A DNA stretch of 64,000 bases from contig CAJNDT010006136.1 of NCBI GenBank assembly GCA_905221615.1, positions 1,404,501 to 1,468,500 on the forward strand, read 5' to 3'. Origin of the DNA: Symbiodinium sp. CCMP2592. Its lineage: Eukaryota > Sar > Dinophyceae > Suessiales > Symbiodiniaceae. The notes beneath the pieces were generated by a model that saw nothing but the letters and a program-made list of their open reading frames with translations, made no database searches and was not told the DNA's origin. The position numbers were made by a program, and so were the translations under genes. This document shows, piece by piece, positions 42,811 to 53,462 of the stretch (positions are counted from its first letter, which is position 1; every line of letters starts with the position of its first letter).

Positions 42811-43333
42811 GTAGGGGTTTAGGTTTCCGGGTTCAGGGATTTAGGGTAGGGGTTATAGGGTTTATAGTATAGGGTTGGAAAGGGTTTATAGGGTGTATAG
42901 GGTTTGTGGGGGTTAGGAGTTGCGGTTCGTGCAGGGTTCAGACGTTCACGGCCCAGGATTAAGGTTCAGGGTTTAGGGCTGGCTTTGGGTAAGGTTTCAG
43001 GTGCTTGAGGGTAGAGGGTGTAGTCGTGGTTTCGCACCCTATAAAGGTCCCAGTTCTTGTCTTGATACAGGAGCAACTGGAACGACTGAGTGTGCGATTT
43101 GGTCTGTGGTGTTTGGGTTGATGTATGGTCTGGTGAAGCATGTGGTGTCCACTGGCAAGGGCAACGGCTAACCTAAACCCTAAACCCTTTTGTTTTGTTG
43201 GCTCATCGCATGGAAACTTTGTGGCATGTTTTAGATCTCAGGCTTCAGGGCACAGGCAGGCTCCGTTTGCCCGTGAATTGCCGGTGCTGGTATCAGCTTA
43301 TGGGCCCCTGCACCCTAAACCCTCCGACAGTAG

Positions 43334-43430
43334 GCCATCGCTGACGAGACGCTGCGGAAACTTCCACAGTTTTCAGCACAGGGCCTTGTGAACACCCTCT
43401 GGGGCATCTGCGGCTGCAACAAGGAATCTA
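43334..43430 (+). CDS. Exon of HPR/OPR-like helical-repeat protein
   Basis: Acceptor CGACAGTAG. AIADETLRKLPQFSAQGLVN then TLWGICGCNK. The F-S-A-Q-G-L-V-N-T-L-W-G core is the same repeat. No GT directly follows; GAATCTAGGATTAGG could be a non-canonical (GA) donor, which dinoflagellates are known to use. CCCTAAACCC lies 15 bp before the acceptor. Confidence 0.7.
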
Positions 43431-43611
43431 GGATTAGGCTTTGATGTTCTGAGGGTGTTGAGGCTTCTCAGGGCTGTTCCTTTGAAGCTTTTTGAAGGTT
43501 ACTCTGCGGGTTCTTGAGGATTTAGGGATAAGTGTCTATGTAGGGTTTGGGGTTTCGCGCTGGCCTTGCGAGAGTTTACTACCGCCTGCTGGCTTTGTGT
43601 CCTGTTTAGCC

Positions 43612-43717
43612 TAGGGCTACATGTACCCAAAAAAGAAAAAGATTGGCCTTAAAGTATAAACCTCTATAGGGACCCTTTTAAGGCCGAAGCATACACTATG
43701 TGGGTACATGGAGCCCT
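43612..43717. mobile_element. MITE-like palindrome, family I
   Basis: TAGGGCTACATGTACCC and inverse GGGTACATGGAGCCCTA, inner GGCCTTAAAG. Confidence 0.75.
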
Positions 43718-43911
43718 AGGTTTTGATAGGAAGATGTAGAACACAGGACGGCTTTGTATGCTCGCATGTGTAGCCAGAGGCTGCATAGTGGGCCTAAGCC
43801 TTGGCACCCGCAAGCCCTCACACCCCAAACCGTCACCTCAACCCCTGATCCTCTAAACTGATCCCATAAAGCATCACCCATACACCTGAACGCTAGAAAC
43901 CAAATCTAAAG

Positions 43912-44000
43912 GCTTCGCCACCCTCGTCATCAAAGGCGAGGAATGCATCTGGACTGCCTTGGGAATTCTCTGCCTGCCTTCGCCCATAGCAGAAGGAAAG
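43912..44000 (+). CDS. Candidate exon, helical
   Basis: Acceptor AATCTAAAG, donor GTCAGG. FATLVIKGEECIWTALGILC then LPSPIAEGK. C-rich sequence before, GTGTAGGGTTCGGGG after. Confidence 0.55.
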
Positions 44001-44177
44001 GTCAGGTGTAGGGTTCGGGGTAGGTTTTAAGGCGTACGCTCAGATTTGCCGGGTTACCAATGAGTTTGAGGTCTGGGTTAGGGGATTACCTATTGGGAAT
44101 TCAAGGTTTTGGCGCAGGTTGTAGGATTTATGTTTGGGTTCAAGGGTTTAGGATGTGGGCTTGAGGTTTGGAGTTGA

Positions 44178-44206
44178 GATAATTAGTGTGTGTGTGTGTG
44201 TGTGTG
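44178..44206 (+). repeat. (TG)n
   Basis: About 14 units. Confidence 0.9.
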
Positions 44207-44604
44207 TGGAGTTGGGTTTATCGCTGGTGGATTCAAGTATTGGCTTACTTCTGTTGTCTCGACAATGTACAGTACACCATTCCGATTCCCTGATATGCAG
44301 TGTGTATACATGTATTTGCAGAACAAAACCCGAAACCGCTCGAAACCTTTTACCATGGTTCCTTGAGAAGAAATCTACTCATGTGCACCACTGTCGCTAT
44401 CTATATTTCTGAGCAAGACTCTTCGGGGCTTGCCGGATTTGCCTGCTTCAGGGTTTTGCGGCTCTGTGTCCAGAGTGCCGGGATAAGAGCGAAAGTTCCT
44501 GCAGCACCCTTGCAATAACAATCAGGCACCTGTCTTGGACCCAAGTTCTAAACATCTACATAAACGCTGAACACTTCCGAAGAATGTACCTAAAGCCATA
44601 GTAA

Positions 44605-44714
44605 CCCTAAGGGTCCATGTACTCTTAAAGTATATACATTGGCCTTAATGTAGTCCCTATATAGGTACTTTGGGGCTCATGTATCTCTGTATGGGTACAT
44701 GGACCCTTAGGGTA
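44605..44714. mobile_element. MITE-like palindrome, family I
   Basis: CTAAGGGTCCATGTACTCTT and inverse. Confidence 0.75.
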
Positions 44715-44807
44715 ATATATTTCAGCCTTAAATCATGGACCGCAGGCCTTTTGAAGCCCAACTTCCCGAAGCCCAGAAGCCGAGAGACGGTATTCCAACC
44801 CATAAAC

Positions 44808-44870
44808 CCCAAACACCCTAAACCCTAAACCCTAAACCCTTTAACCCTAAACCCTAAACCCCAAGCACCC
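44808..44870 (-). repeat. CCCTAAA tract
   Basis: Six to seven units. Confidence 0.8.
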
Positions 44871-46017
44871 TTTAACCCCTAAGGTTCAGCCCTTAGCTCT
44901 TAGATCTTCGGCTCTAAGCCCAACCTCAAACTAGGGTTTAGGCTCTAGGGTTTAGGCTCTAGGGTTGAGGCTTTAGGGTTGAGGGTTTAGGCTTCAGGGT
45001 TGAGGGGTTAGGTCTTGGCCAATCTTCGTGGCAGCTCATCTGTGCTCTCCTCGAGGACCGGGCCGGCTTGATTAGAAGATAAGCTCCTCCCTACAAGCCC
45101 GGAAAGGGTCTACAGGCCTTAAAACTTAGGATTCATTGTTTTGGGTGCAGAGCTTCAGGGCCTAGGATTCATGTTATCGCATTTTGGAGCATGGTTTTTT
45201 TGGGGTTTGGAAGCCTGTCCCCTGTCAGACAGGTGTAGGGTTTAGGGATTGGGATTAGTTTTTTCTTTGCTTCTCCGGAAATGTTTCGGGCAAGGGATTG
45301 ACGGTGTTTTATGGCTCTCCGCATCTTAGGAAGTTCAGGTGTCATACTGCAGTGTTTCAAGGGTTCAGGACGCCACCCCAAACGTTAACCAACCTTCACC
45401 GTAAACTAAACTCCAACACCTTTACCCCTCAATCTCAAACCCGTAGACCCATATCAGAAGTAAGTATGGACCATCTTTGAAACAAAACACTACAGCAGCA
45501 ACCAGAGTTGACGGCTACAGTACGCTACGCTTCGGCATGAAGCCATCAGCCAAGAACGGTCGATCTCCGTGTTGTTGCACTTCAATGCAACTGCTTGGGA
45601 GTTGGGAGTTTAATGTGTTTCGGGATTCCTCCGTGATTCCGGCTTTCAGGATTCTGGATTCAGGGCATAGGATACAGGACTTGGGTTTCTTGTTCGGGTA
45701 AAGGTTCGGCGCGCGGGATAGAGGGTTAAGGGTGCAGAAGATTTCCATAGGGGGGCTGGACCCTATAGACCCTAATCCCGAAAATTGCCTTCCCGAATCT
45801 GTTCGCCAACAACCACTGAGAGCCCAAACCCTAAGTTCCTAATTAAACGCAAACCATAGACCTTCACCCAAAATGAGAACGAAAGCCCTAGATACAGCCA
45901 CGGCCCCAATCCTTATAACACCCTTACCTATAGGAAGCCTGGTAAACACCATGAAAACGTTCTAAAGCCTCTGTCACGAGCTTATGAAGTTCTGAAAATA
46001 CACCCGGCATTCTGCAG

Positions 46018-46053
46018 GAGATCATGAAGAGATTGCCCGACTGCACCACGCAG
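46018..46053 (+). CDS. Candidate micro-exon
   Basis: Exactly 12 codons between ATTCTGCAG and GTTCGT: EIMKRLPDCTTQ. Phase 0 at both ends, which joins in phase to 46342. Confidence 0.4.
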
Positions 46054-46341
46054 GTTCGTCAGATCATTCGGGGGTGTGGGAAGTAATTAACCTGAAAGTC
46101 TGAGCTCGCCCCTCAACCCTGAATCTCACCTCCGAATTGTTGGTGCATTCCTTCAGTGACAGCGTGAGTGAGTGTCGACCTGGGCTGCCCCTCGGCCAAC
46201 GGAAACGAGTCTCTCCCGTCATCTTTGCGCTTCCGCATGCGTCATCGGGGCACCATCTGGGCCCCTCCCAGCATGCGCACTGGCACTGCGGGAAGGGCCC
46301 AACACTCCTACCGACGAGCCCAGAAGCCCTACTGATTCAAG

Positions 46342-46432
46342 CCCAAGCTCCGGCTTCTTCGTGAGGAGCTCAGCAACAGCTCCTGGGCCTGTTGCCGCCT
46401 GGGCGTGCGACATGCTACCCGACTGAAGAGCA
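46342..46432 (+). CDS. Exon of HPR/OPR-like helical-repeat protein
   Basis: Acceptor GATTCAAG. PKLRLLREELSNSSWACC then RLGVRHATRLKS. The E-L-S-N-S-S-W-A-C-C-R-L-G-V-R-H core parallels L-S-N-T-C-W-A-Y-A-K-I-G-I-R-H at 42728, so two exons encode the same repeat. Donor AGCA|GTTCCC is my best guess. Longer frames over this stretch on both strands are shadows. Confidence 0.7.
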
Positions 46433-46829
46433 GTTCCCAGTTAATCAAGACCGGTTCGAGCTGAGAAAGGGTCAGTTCCGCGGAAACGTCTAGCATTCCT
46501 TCCGAGCCTGAGGGTGATTTTCACACTGAGGGCCATCATGGCAACAATAATAGTTGATCACAACTTCGTAAAGGATTGGCCAACTGCCATTTTGAATTCC
46601 TGCTTCGTTTGTGCAGTCCCACACCGCCGTCGCACCTCATCGAAAGGCATGGTTTGGATTGCGTACTTTGTGTTAGATGCTTTGCCAGCAGATCGAAAAC
46701 ATCGAACATGTGTTTTGGGTTTGGGTGGTTTTGGGTCTGGCTTTTGTGGCTTAGGATTTCGGGTTCAGGGTTTAGAGAGTTTGTGGTGTGTGGTTTCCCT
46801 CTCCCTAAACCCCTAAACCCTAACCCCAG

Positions 46830-46910
46830 GATGGATTCATGGCTGCAGTCGCCCAACAGGGCTTGAAGATCGTTCAGGACTACACCTGCCAGGCGGGCCT
46901 GAACTTCGAA
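46830..46910 (+). CDS. Exon of HPR/OPR-like helical-repeat protein
   Basis: Acceptor AACCCCAG after CCCTAAACCCCTAAACCC, donor GTTCGG. 27 codons, phase 0 at both ends: DGFMAAVAQQGLKIVQDY then TCQAGLNFE. Second half of a repeat (helix, then Q-x-L-x-N). Confidence 0.65.
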
Positions 46911-46989
46911 GTTCGGATCATGGGACTTAGTAAGGGTTCTGAAAGGGCTCTTTAAAGGGATCTATCGGGTTTCTTAAATGGATCTATGG

Positions 46990-47110
46990 GGTTTAAACCT
47001 CGTAGTAGAGTAGTTAACGTTTAACCTTTCTTTGGTAGTATAGCCCCTTTAGAATCCCTATATAGCCAAAGAGGTTAACCTTTAGTTCCCCATGATACCC
47101 GACAAGTAGG
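46990..47110. mobile_element. MITE-like palindrome, family F
   Basis: TAACGTTTAACCTTTCTTTG and inverse AAAGAGGTTAACCTTTAG, end GATACCCGACAAGTAGG shared with 16625-16822. Confidence 0.6.
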
Positions 47111-47319
47111 TAGAAGGTCAGGATTGCAGGCTTTCTGTTGGGAGTTTTCTGGGATCTAAGTTTAGCAACAAGCGGCTTGCCGTTTCTCCATTCAGGGTCT
47201 CGACTTGGGCTTCAGGGTCTTGGGTTTTGGGTCTCAAGCCTCAGTGATTGGGGCATGTAAGCAAGATTCAGCCTTAAACACGAAAACTCTACACCCAACG
47301 TTTAACCCTGCAATTGGAC

Positions 47320-47395
47320 ACGTGCCGCTCTACTCATGGGCCAAACGCAACCCCGCAAGGAGTTACTTTGCCCGGAGCGGGCGGCGGGATTCAGG
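47320..47395 (+). CDS. Weak candidate exon
   Basis: Coding-like island with C-rich DNA before and G-rich after; three open frames, none preferred. Confidence 0.25.
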
Positions 47396-47685
47396 ATTTC
47401 AGATGTTTAGGTGATTTGGATGCTGGCTTCCAAGAGCAGGATGTAGGGTTGTGGGGTTCTGGGTTCGCTTTGGTTTCTGAAGCTGCGCAGCCGCAATGTT
47501 TTGCCCAACTTCTGACGGTGATCATGGCATCGATACTACCTTGTCTCTTGCAGGACTCAGAGTGGTGAGTAGGGTGTAGGCTTGGCGGTTCGTTTAGGGT
47601 GTACGATGACGTTTCGGCTGTACTGAAAGGTTTGGGGTCAAGGCCGGGGCTTGGGAACATGTCATCCCAGAAGACTTGCTCAACA

Positions 47686-47915
47686 CGCTAAACCCTAAAC
47701 CCTAAAACCCTAAACCCAAAAACCCTGAACCCTAAACCCTAAAACCCTAAACCCAAAACCCTAAACCCTAAAACCCTAAACCCAAAACCCTGAACCCTAA
47801 ACCCTAAAACCCTAAACCCTAAACCCTAAAACCCTAAACCCAAAACCCTGAACCCTAAATCCTAAAACCCTAAACCCAAAACCCTGAACCCTAAAACCCT
47901 AAACCGAACCCTAAG
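47686..47915 (-). repeat. Compound CCCTAAA array with higher-order unit
   Basis: Blocks of AACCCTAAAACCCTAAACCC with AAAACCCTGAACCC variants repeat about every 40 bp. Confidence 0.9.
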
Positions 47916-47924
47916 ACCCCGGAG

Positions 47925-48022
47925 ATCGGGATCTCGAAGTCCGCAGCACTTCCCAGCAGGATCTCGCGAACACGGCCATGGCGTTCGCAAAGCCCAACAT
48001 CTACAACCAGCAGTTTCTCGAG
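47925..48022 (+). CDS. Exon of HPR/OPR-like helical-repeat protein
   Basis: Acceptor CCCCGGAG, donor GTACCC. RDLEVRSTSQQDLANTAMAF then AKPNIYNQQFLE. The Q-Q-D-L-A-N-T-A-M-A-F-A-K core is the best repeat match in the window. A 230-bp CCCTAAA array ends ten bases before it. Confidence 0.8.
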
Positions 48023-48335
48023 GTACCCAGACTTGCTTTTTTTGTGTCTGTCTATTTCGTGTGGTGTGTATGTGCGGGGAGGGTGGTGATACTCTTGCTT
48101 ATATAACTCCTTAACTGCTGTCAGGCTCGTTGCTCTATGCAGTGCCATCCGGCTTAGATCCTACATGCACTAGGTCACTAGGGAGCCAATGCTGAAATGA
48201 GATGCCATCCCTTAACCCTAAACCCTACATACTTTGCCATTTGGATGGCGCCAGTCCAAGCTGTGGGTTGTTTGATAAAACCCAGCGGCTTCGAAGTGTG
48301 TAGAGCTTAGGAAGCTTAGGGCGCAGGCTTACAAC

Positions 48336-48434
48336 AGGGGCCTTAACAAATACTTATACCGTTTTGGGGGCTCCTTACTATAGTTTTAGTATCAGGGCCC
48401 CAAAAACCATCTTCCAAATATTAAGGCCCCTACA
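48336..48434. mobile_element. MITE-like palindrome, family K
   Basis: AGGGGCCTTAACAAATACTT and inverse AATATTAAGGCCCCT. Confidence 0.75.
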
Positions 48435-48456
48435 TTGGGACGTTTGTCTCGAGCAG

Positions 48457-48526
48457 CTGGATCCGACACAGGCTCTGGCGCATCAGTCAGCGCGGAAGAT
48501 GCGGCAGCGGCCTAGCTGGCAACAGG
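48457..48526 (+). CDS. Candidate exon
   Basis: Acceptor TCGAGCAG, donor GTTCGG. LDPTQALAHQSARKMRQRP then SWQQ. Phase 0 entry agrees with 48022. It lies between a family K and a family N palindrome. Confidence 0.5.
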
Positions 48527-48540
48527 GTTCGGGCAACTTC

Positions 48541-48628
48541 CTAGACCCTCCATCTACCCTCGATTAGACCCCAGTTGCCCCTTATTTGGGACCATATACC
48601 CCTGTTTGAGGGTACAAGGAGGGTCCTG
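48541..48628. mobile_element. MITE-like palindrome, family N
   Basis: AGACCCTCCATCTACCCTCG and inverse; the copy at 57765 is in the opposite orientation. Confidence 0.65.
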
Positions 48629-49218
48629 ACTCGCAATAAGTTTTAGGGCAGACGAGTTTCGTGAGGCTTATACATCCGCATTGTGACGTCCAGGGTACTT
48701 GTCGTGTTTGAACAAGCCAGAAGCGAAGCTCAAACCCAAAGGAAGCTCCAGAACATAAGAACCAGTTTAGGGTTTAGGGTTAGTAATGCACCTAAGATAG
48801 AACTTGTGTCAAGCATCATAGCATGATATGAATCTCACATAGCAAGGGCTGCCATGAGAGGAGTCCGTAGTTGCAGTGGCACCAGGATCGCCATGATTCC
48901 TGCTACCGGAACAGGTTCTAGGACCCAGAGTAGGCCCTTATTCCCTTCTTGTTAGGGTTTAGGTTCTCTTATAACCCCCTTTAACCCAAAAAGGGCACCC
49001 TTTTTTCTCCTAGGTTACTCTTGGGTCTAGGGTTTAAGGTTTCGTCTAAAGTCAAGTGCTTAGTCACCCAGGGAGCCGCATGCAGTCCTTTCAGCTTCCG
49101 AAATGTTGAGAAGCCTTTGTGCAAACAGAGGAAACAACAGACGTGCCCTCCATGCACTAAGCTTTCTGTCGAGAGTAATGTGGGTTTGTAACTTCACGTG
49201 TGTTTGTCAGAGAAAGAG

Positions 49219-49223
<5 letters not shown>

Positions 49224-49257
<34 letters not shown>
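49224..49257 (+). repeat. (GA)n
   Basis: About 16 units. Confidence 0.9.
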
Positions 49258-49389
49258 GCATACAGTTTGGCTCAAGCCAGAGTCGCTTAAAATTCTCACG
49301 AGGGTCGTCGGCTTTTCGGATTTCCTGGGGTTGTCATCTTGGAAATGACGAGACATGAGACATCTGTGCCTGGTGCTCCAACTGCAAGT

Positions 49390-49487
49390 GTGCCTTCTTC
49401 GATTCCCATGAAACCGGAGCCGGCCTGCGCCAAAGACGCAGCAAAGAAGCCTGCAGACCCACCCTTACAAACCCGTGCAACTGCAAG
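49390..49487 (+). CDS. Candidate exon abutting a MITE, frame uncertain
   Basis: One frame gives CAFFDSHETGAGLRQRRSK, another SVPSSIPMKPEPACAKDAA. It runs into the family H palindrome, whose GGGA|GTTTCCG end would supply a donor. Confidence 0.3.
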
Positions 49488-49600
49488 GGAGTTTCCGAAA
49501 TTAGGGGACCCTTATAAGCCTTATATAGTACCATACATCGTAGGATCCTTATTATAAGGACCCCAAACAAGGTACCCCTAATTTTCGGAAACTCCCACAA
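49487..49600. mobile_element. MITE-like palindrome, family H
   Basis: GGGAGTTTCCGAAATTAGGG and inverse. Confidence 0.8.
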
Positions 49601-49676
49601 CAACTCTAGACTCCCAGACCCACCATCCTGAAGCTTGAGCTGGCTTTGAACAGAGAACGAAAACCGTCCTCCCCAG

Positions 49677-49734
49677 GTTCGAGGCGCGAGAGGTCTCCAA
49701 CGCACTCTGGTCCTTTACAATCCTGGGCCCGGGG
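49677..49734 (+). CDS. Exon of HPR/OPR-like helical-repeat protein
   Basis: Acceptor CTCCCCAG, donor GTGGTG. FEAREVSNALWSFTILGPG. The E-V-S-N-A-L-W-S-F core is the repeat motif. Its phase 0 exit agrees with 50081. Confidence 0.6.
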
Positions 49735-49954
49735 GTGGTGGCTGGGCCTGGTTTCGGCTTCCTTGCGGCCCCACTATCACTGAAGTACTCAGATTTAGGA
49801 TTTGGGCGTTTTGGAGTTTGAAGCTTGTTTTTATTGGAGTGTAGCGTTGGGGGTTTTGGGGGGCCATTTAGAACAGGGAGTTGTGGCGTTCTAAGTTCTA
49901 ACAAATCGGGCCCTTAGGACAGGGGCTGCTCTAGTTATGTGGCTTGCAAACCCG

Positions 49955-50068
49955 GTAGTTACCCTAAAGGTCCAAAGGACCCAGTGATTAGGTACTCGGT
50001 TTTTGGATAGAAGTTATGTAGGTTAGGATTCTGTGGACTATTCTATGATTATTGGGTACTTGACCCTT
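49955..50068. repeat. Palindrome family Q copy
   Basis: AAGGTCCAAAGGACCCAGTG, ATTAGGTACTCGG, and a degraded right arm. Confidence 0.4.
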
Positions 50069-50080
50069 CGGGCTACTGAG

Positions 50081-50177
50081 GCCGCAGCATTAAAGAGTTG
50101 TGCTAGGTACCCCAAGCAGAGAGCAGCGTCAAGCGATGTCAAGCGCCACGGCATACCAAGATTCCATGCATCGGGAG
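50081..50177 (+). CDS. Candidate exon, basic
   Basis: Acceptor GCTACTGAG, donor GTACGC. AAALKSCARYPKQRAASSD then VKRHGIPRFHASG. Leaves one base, completed by the two-base entry at 50418. Confidence 0.45.
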
Positions 50178-50417
50178 GTACGCCCAGTCTTTGTGAATCA
50201 CGTCCTGAAGCCCACATCCTACGATCCTCAACCTAGACCTACAAACTCTCGACCCTAAAGCTTCCGTTCTACATGACAGTCTACATTAATCCTGAGCCGT
50301 TGGCCATTCAAGCCAGCAGCCTCTACCCGCACCCTAGGACTAGGAACCCTACCTGTTCCGGGTTTCTCAAATGATTGCCGCACAAATTCTAAGAGGCTCG
50401 GACCACAAACCCCACAG

Positions 50418-50512
50418 TCTTTGTCAACACTAAGACGGATTTTGCCACGCTCCCTAGGTTGGCCCGGACTGGCTGGACCCAGCGCTGGCTCCGCGGCTTC
50501 AACTACTCGGAG
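50418..50512 (+). CDS. Candidate exon ending inside a MITE terminus
   Basis: Acceptor CCCCACAG. FVNTKTDFATLPRLARTG then WTQRWLRGFNYSE. The coding frame runs without a break into the terminal repeat of the family C palindrome, ending at CTCGGAG|GTTTAT. Entry phase agrees with 50177. Confidence 0.5.
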
Positions 50513-50608
50513 GTTTATAAATAGGGTTATAAGTAGGGTAACTATACTTATATTCCCTATTAGGGGACTTATAACCCCACTTATACCTACCCATGAACCT
50601 CCAAGTAC
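50504..50608. mobile_element. MITE-like palindrome, family C
   Basis: TACTCGGAGGTTTATAAATA and inverse ACCTACCCATGAACCTCCAA. Confidence 0.75.
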
Positions 50609-50757
50609 CGGGGTTCTTTCGGAGGATTTGATGGGGCTGGGTTTTTGCTGGGTTCTGTTGCGTCAAGGAGGCTTTGCTCGATGCTTGATGCGGTTGCGTT
50701 CCCACTGATCGGTTGGGCTTTGGGACTGCAGCAGCCCCCAATGGGGCCCTGATGTAG

Positions 50758-50871
50758 AAGAAACCACCGTGGTGTTGGAAGCTGAGGACCACTTCCTGAA
50801 CTTGATCCGAATGCGACAGTACGAAGGGTGGGAGTTGGTTCAGGTCGTCAATGCTGCTTGGCCGCAGGGGG
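50758..50871 (+). CDS. Candidate exon
   Basis: Acceptor GATGTAG. ETTVVLEAEDHFLNLIRMR then QYEGWELVQVVNAAWPQG. Strong single-frame coding signal. The donor lies at GG|GTTTAGG, in a telomere-type heptamer. Confidence 0.6.
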
Positions 50872-51378
50872 GTTTAGGTTTTGGGGCCGCCAAGGGCCTG
50901 GCCCTTTTCCGTACCAAAACAAGTTTACGAAGGTGATCTGGAACCTTTCAACTAGTTTGGTTCACGCAACGTGGAGGCCCTCAGACCCTGATGCCGACCA
51001 ATGACAAACTGTGCCCTCTCGCCCTTGACTGGACCACACTAGCTTTCCCCGCACTGTCATGGGTGGTATCCTATCGCAATCCTTCCTTCCGACCGCGTTT
51101 TTCGAGTGCTGCTTCTCTGCGAAATCTGAGCGAGTAGGCTAAGCCCTAAACCCTGAACTCCCCTAAACCCTAAACCATTTAGCCTGAATCCTAAACCCCC
51201 AAACCCACAAGCCCTGGACCCTCTCGCAGCCTAAACCCTAAACCCTACCAGACTCACGGGTACTTAGAAACAACTTTTACTCTTTGGTTACCATAATCCC
51301 TGCGACCCTAAGAAACAGCTGATATAACGTTGTTTGATAGGTTTGGCCTATAGTTTTAGTTCAGTATAGACCAGACAA

Positions 51379-51472
51379 CCCAGAGACTCCAATGCCAACA
51401 ACTAAGGAATATATCTTAAATTAGAGTAGGACCCCGAATATGATTTAAGGTCTATTCCTTAATTAAGGGCTC
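51379..51472. mobile_element. MITE-like palindrome, family A, one end degraded
   Basis: CCCAGAGACTCCAATGCCAA; the right end is changed to TTAATTAAGGGCTCAG. Confidence 0.65.
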
Positions 51473-51474
51473 AG

Positions 51475-51542
51475 GCATGCTGGCCCCACCGAGAGCACCT
51501 GCAGCTCTGGGCCAAGCTGGAGCGAGATTTGGCCAGGGCTAG
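51475..51542 (+). CDS. Candidate exon starting at a MITE end
   Basis: Acceptor GGGCTCAG at the degraded right end of a family A element, donor GTACTA. ACWPHREHLQLWAKLERDLA, amphipathic helix. GGGTTTAGG tracts follow. Confidence 0.55.
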
Positions 51543-52078
51543 GTACTAGGGCGGGTTTAGGATTTGGGGTTTAGGGCTAGGGTTTAGGGATATAGGATTT
51601 TGGAACAGGGTAAAGTTTAGGATTTAGGGTTAGGGTGTAGGATTAAGTTATTATATCATGGTCTCTTAGAGCATACTATAGTATGTCAGAGTCAGTTACA
51701 TTAGATGTTACATTCCAAACTATGGGGGTTCAACTTGGGATTTGGTGGTTTAGGGTTCGGGGAGTCGTGGGGTTTCATAGAAACTGAGCACGTCGTAGGA
51801 GTATCGTTTGCAGAGATGGAGCCCGATTTCTGCAGTCCATGGGCTCGGAAGCCGAATGTCTCAGAACTTTAGGGTTTTGGGTTTAGGGTCTAGAAGCCCA
51901 AAAGTCTTGAATCGTAAAACGAACCCTCAAACCCTAAGCCACTTCAAACCCCTTTGCCACAGCAGCTTTATAGATAGAGGTCTGTATAACTAGTGTTGGT
52001 GTCTGGCGCAGTTAAGCTCTCATGCAGCCACCTGTCTATTCTGCCCCTATGTTGGCTGTATTCTCTCTGGTATGTCAG

Positions 52079-52158
52079 GGCGAGGACCGTGTAGCGAAGG
52101 CGATGTGCCTGAAGATGGAATTGGTTTGTGCCCGCAAGTCCTCAAACTCAGGCCCCGG
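52079..52158 (+). CDS. Candidate exon
   Basis: Acceptor TATGTCAG, donor GTTTAAG. GEDRVAKAMCLKMELVCAR then KSSNSGP; leaves two bases that the exon at 52239 completes. Confidence 0.55.
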
Positions 52159-52238
52159 GTTTAAGTCTGGGTTTAGGGTTGAGGGTTGGTTGGTTCCCCA
52201 AATTCCATATGAACTTCGGGGTTCTTCCGGGAGCCCAG

Positions 52239-52321
52239 GAACCTTCCAGGAGAGGGTGTTCATGCGTGCGCCTGGGCTGCTTTTGACAAGCTAGGGGACC
52301 TCGCTCGCGAGGAAGAAAGAG
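52239..52321 (+). CDS. Candidate exon
   Basis: Acceptor GAGCCCAG, donor GTGCGA. NLPGEGVHACAWAAFDKLG then DLAREEER; the A-x-A-W-A-A-F-x-K-L-G core resembles the helical repeats upstream. Phase matches 52158. Confidence 0.6.
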
Positions 52322-52454
52322 GTGCGAGGTTTAGGGTTTCGGATTCATGGGTCTAAGACTTCAGAGCTTCAGGGTTTAACGCGCGAGGGAGCGAGGGACA
52401 AGCTGGCTTAGCTAGTTCAAGAACAGGTTTCATGGCTCAGGGTTTGAGATTACA

Positions 52455-52508
52455 CAGTTTAGGGTTTAGGGTTTAGGGTTTTGGGTTTAGGGTTTAGGGT
52501 TTAGGCAG
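52455..52508 (+). repeat. Telomere-like tract, G-rich
   Basis: Seven TTTAGGG/TTTTGGG units. Confidence 0.85.
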
Positions 52509-52600
52509 ACTTTGGTTCAAGATCGTCTCATTGCCCGGGAGATTAGACAGAGGCCTGAAGGAAAAGCCCCACCCAGCGAAGCCAAAAGCCTTTTTTTGAA
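52509..52600 (+). CDS. Weak candidate exon
   Basis: Two open frames after TTTAGGCAG, one giving VQDRLIAREIRQRPEGKA. No clear donor. Confidence 0.3.
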
Positions 52601-53045
52601 AGCCCAGAACCCACAAGTGATACAGAAGCCTGTAGATGGGTGTTTTTGGTCGATCCACTTCTCTGTGCTGCTTCTATCTTTCTCTTTTGAAAGCCATCAA
52701 ATCTGAGAGCCCACGTCGTGGTCAGGGCCCAAAGCTAAGCAGGCAAGCAGAATATCCAAAACCCTATATAAACCCGAACCTCGAAGGGTCGTAAAAGGGG
52801 CTACGACGAGAAAACAAAATACAGACAACACAGCCACCCGTTCCGACTCTTAACGCCTTTACCGGGCCCTATTCGAAGTCAGGAGTGTCAGGTTTTGAAT
52901 CCGATCTCCCAGACTCCGCCCCTATAGAGCCTACGATTTTGCTATGATTAGGTAGCGGTTTAGGGTTTAGGGTCTAGGGGATAGGACAGGGTTCCTTGTT
53001 AAAGGGTTCCCTTAAGGCTTTCTATGAGGGCTAGCATTGGGTGAA

Positions 53046-53182
53046 TACTTGGAGGGTCGGGGGACTTAGTAAGTAGGTAGTAAGTAGACTTGTAAGTGCC
53101 CTAAAAGGGACCCTAATTGGGGTTCTGGTACTTATAAGTCCCTCAAACAACCAGTCACGAAGTCCCCCGACCCTCCAAGTAC
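53046..53182. mobile_element. MITE-like palindrome, family D
   Basis: TACTTGGAGGGTCGGGGGAC and a nearly perfect inverse. Confidence 0.85.
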
Positions 53183-53248
53183 AGGGGCCTTAGGCAGACC
53201 TGGGTTCCTTTCGAGTCCTGCAACCGGAAACCCTGTAAGATGCTAAGC

Positions 53249-53462
53249 CCCATACTTGGAGGTTTATGGGTAGATATAAGGGTTCCTTTAAGGGTCCCTT
53301 TAAAGGGATCTATAGGGATTGTATAAGGGTATAGGGTTTAGGGTCTACTTGGAGGTTTATGGGTGGATATAAGTGGGGTTATAAGTCCCCCTAAGATGGG
53401 TTATAAGTATACTTACCCTACTTATGACCCTACTTATAACCTACCCATGAACCTCCAAGTAA
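53249..53462. mobile_element. Family C palindrome with duplicated left arm
   Basis: TACTTGGAGGTTTATGGGTA occurs at 53252 and CTACTTGGAGGTTTATGGGT at 53344; a single right arm ends at 53461. Confidence 0.7.

Noticed and set aside
49260..49280. AGTTTGGCTCAAG as a dinoflagellate spliced-leader relic
   Set aside because: Only the last 11 bases match my recollection of the leader; a chance match in 64 kb cannot be excluded.
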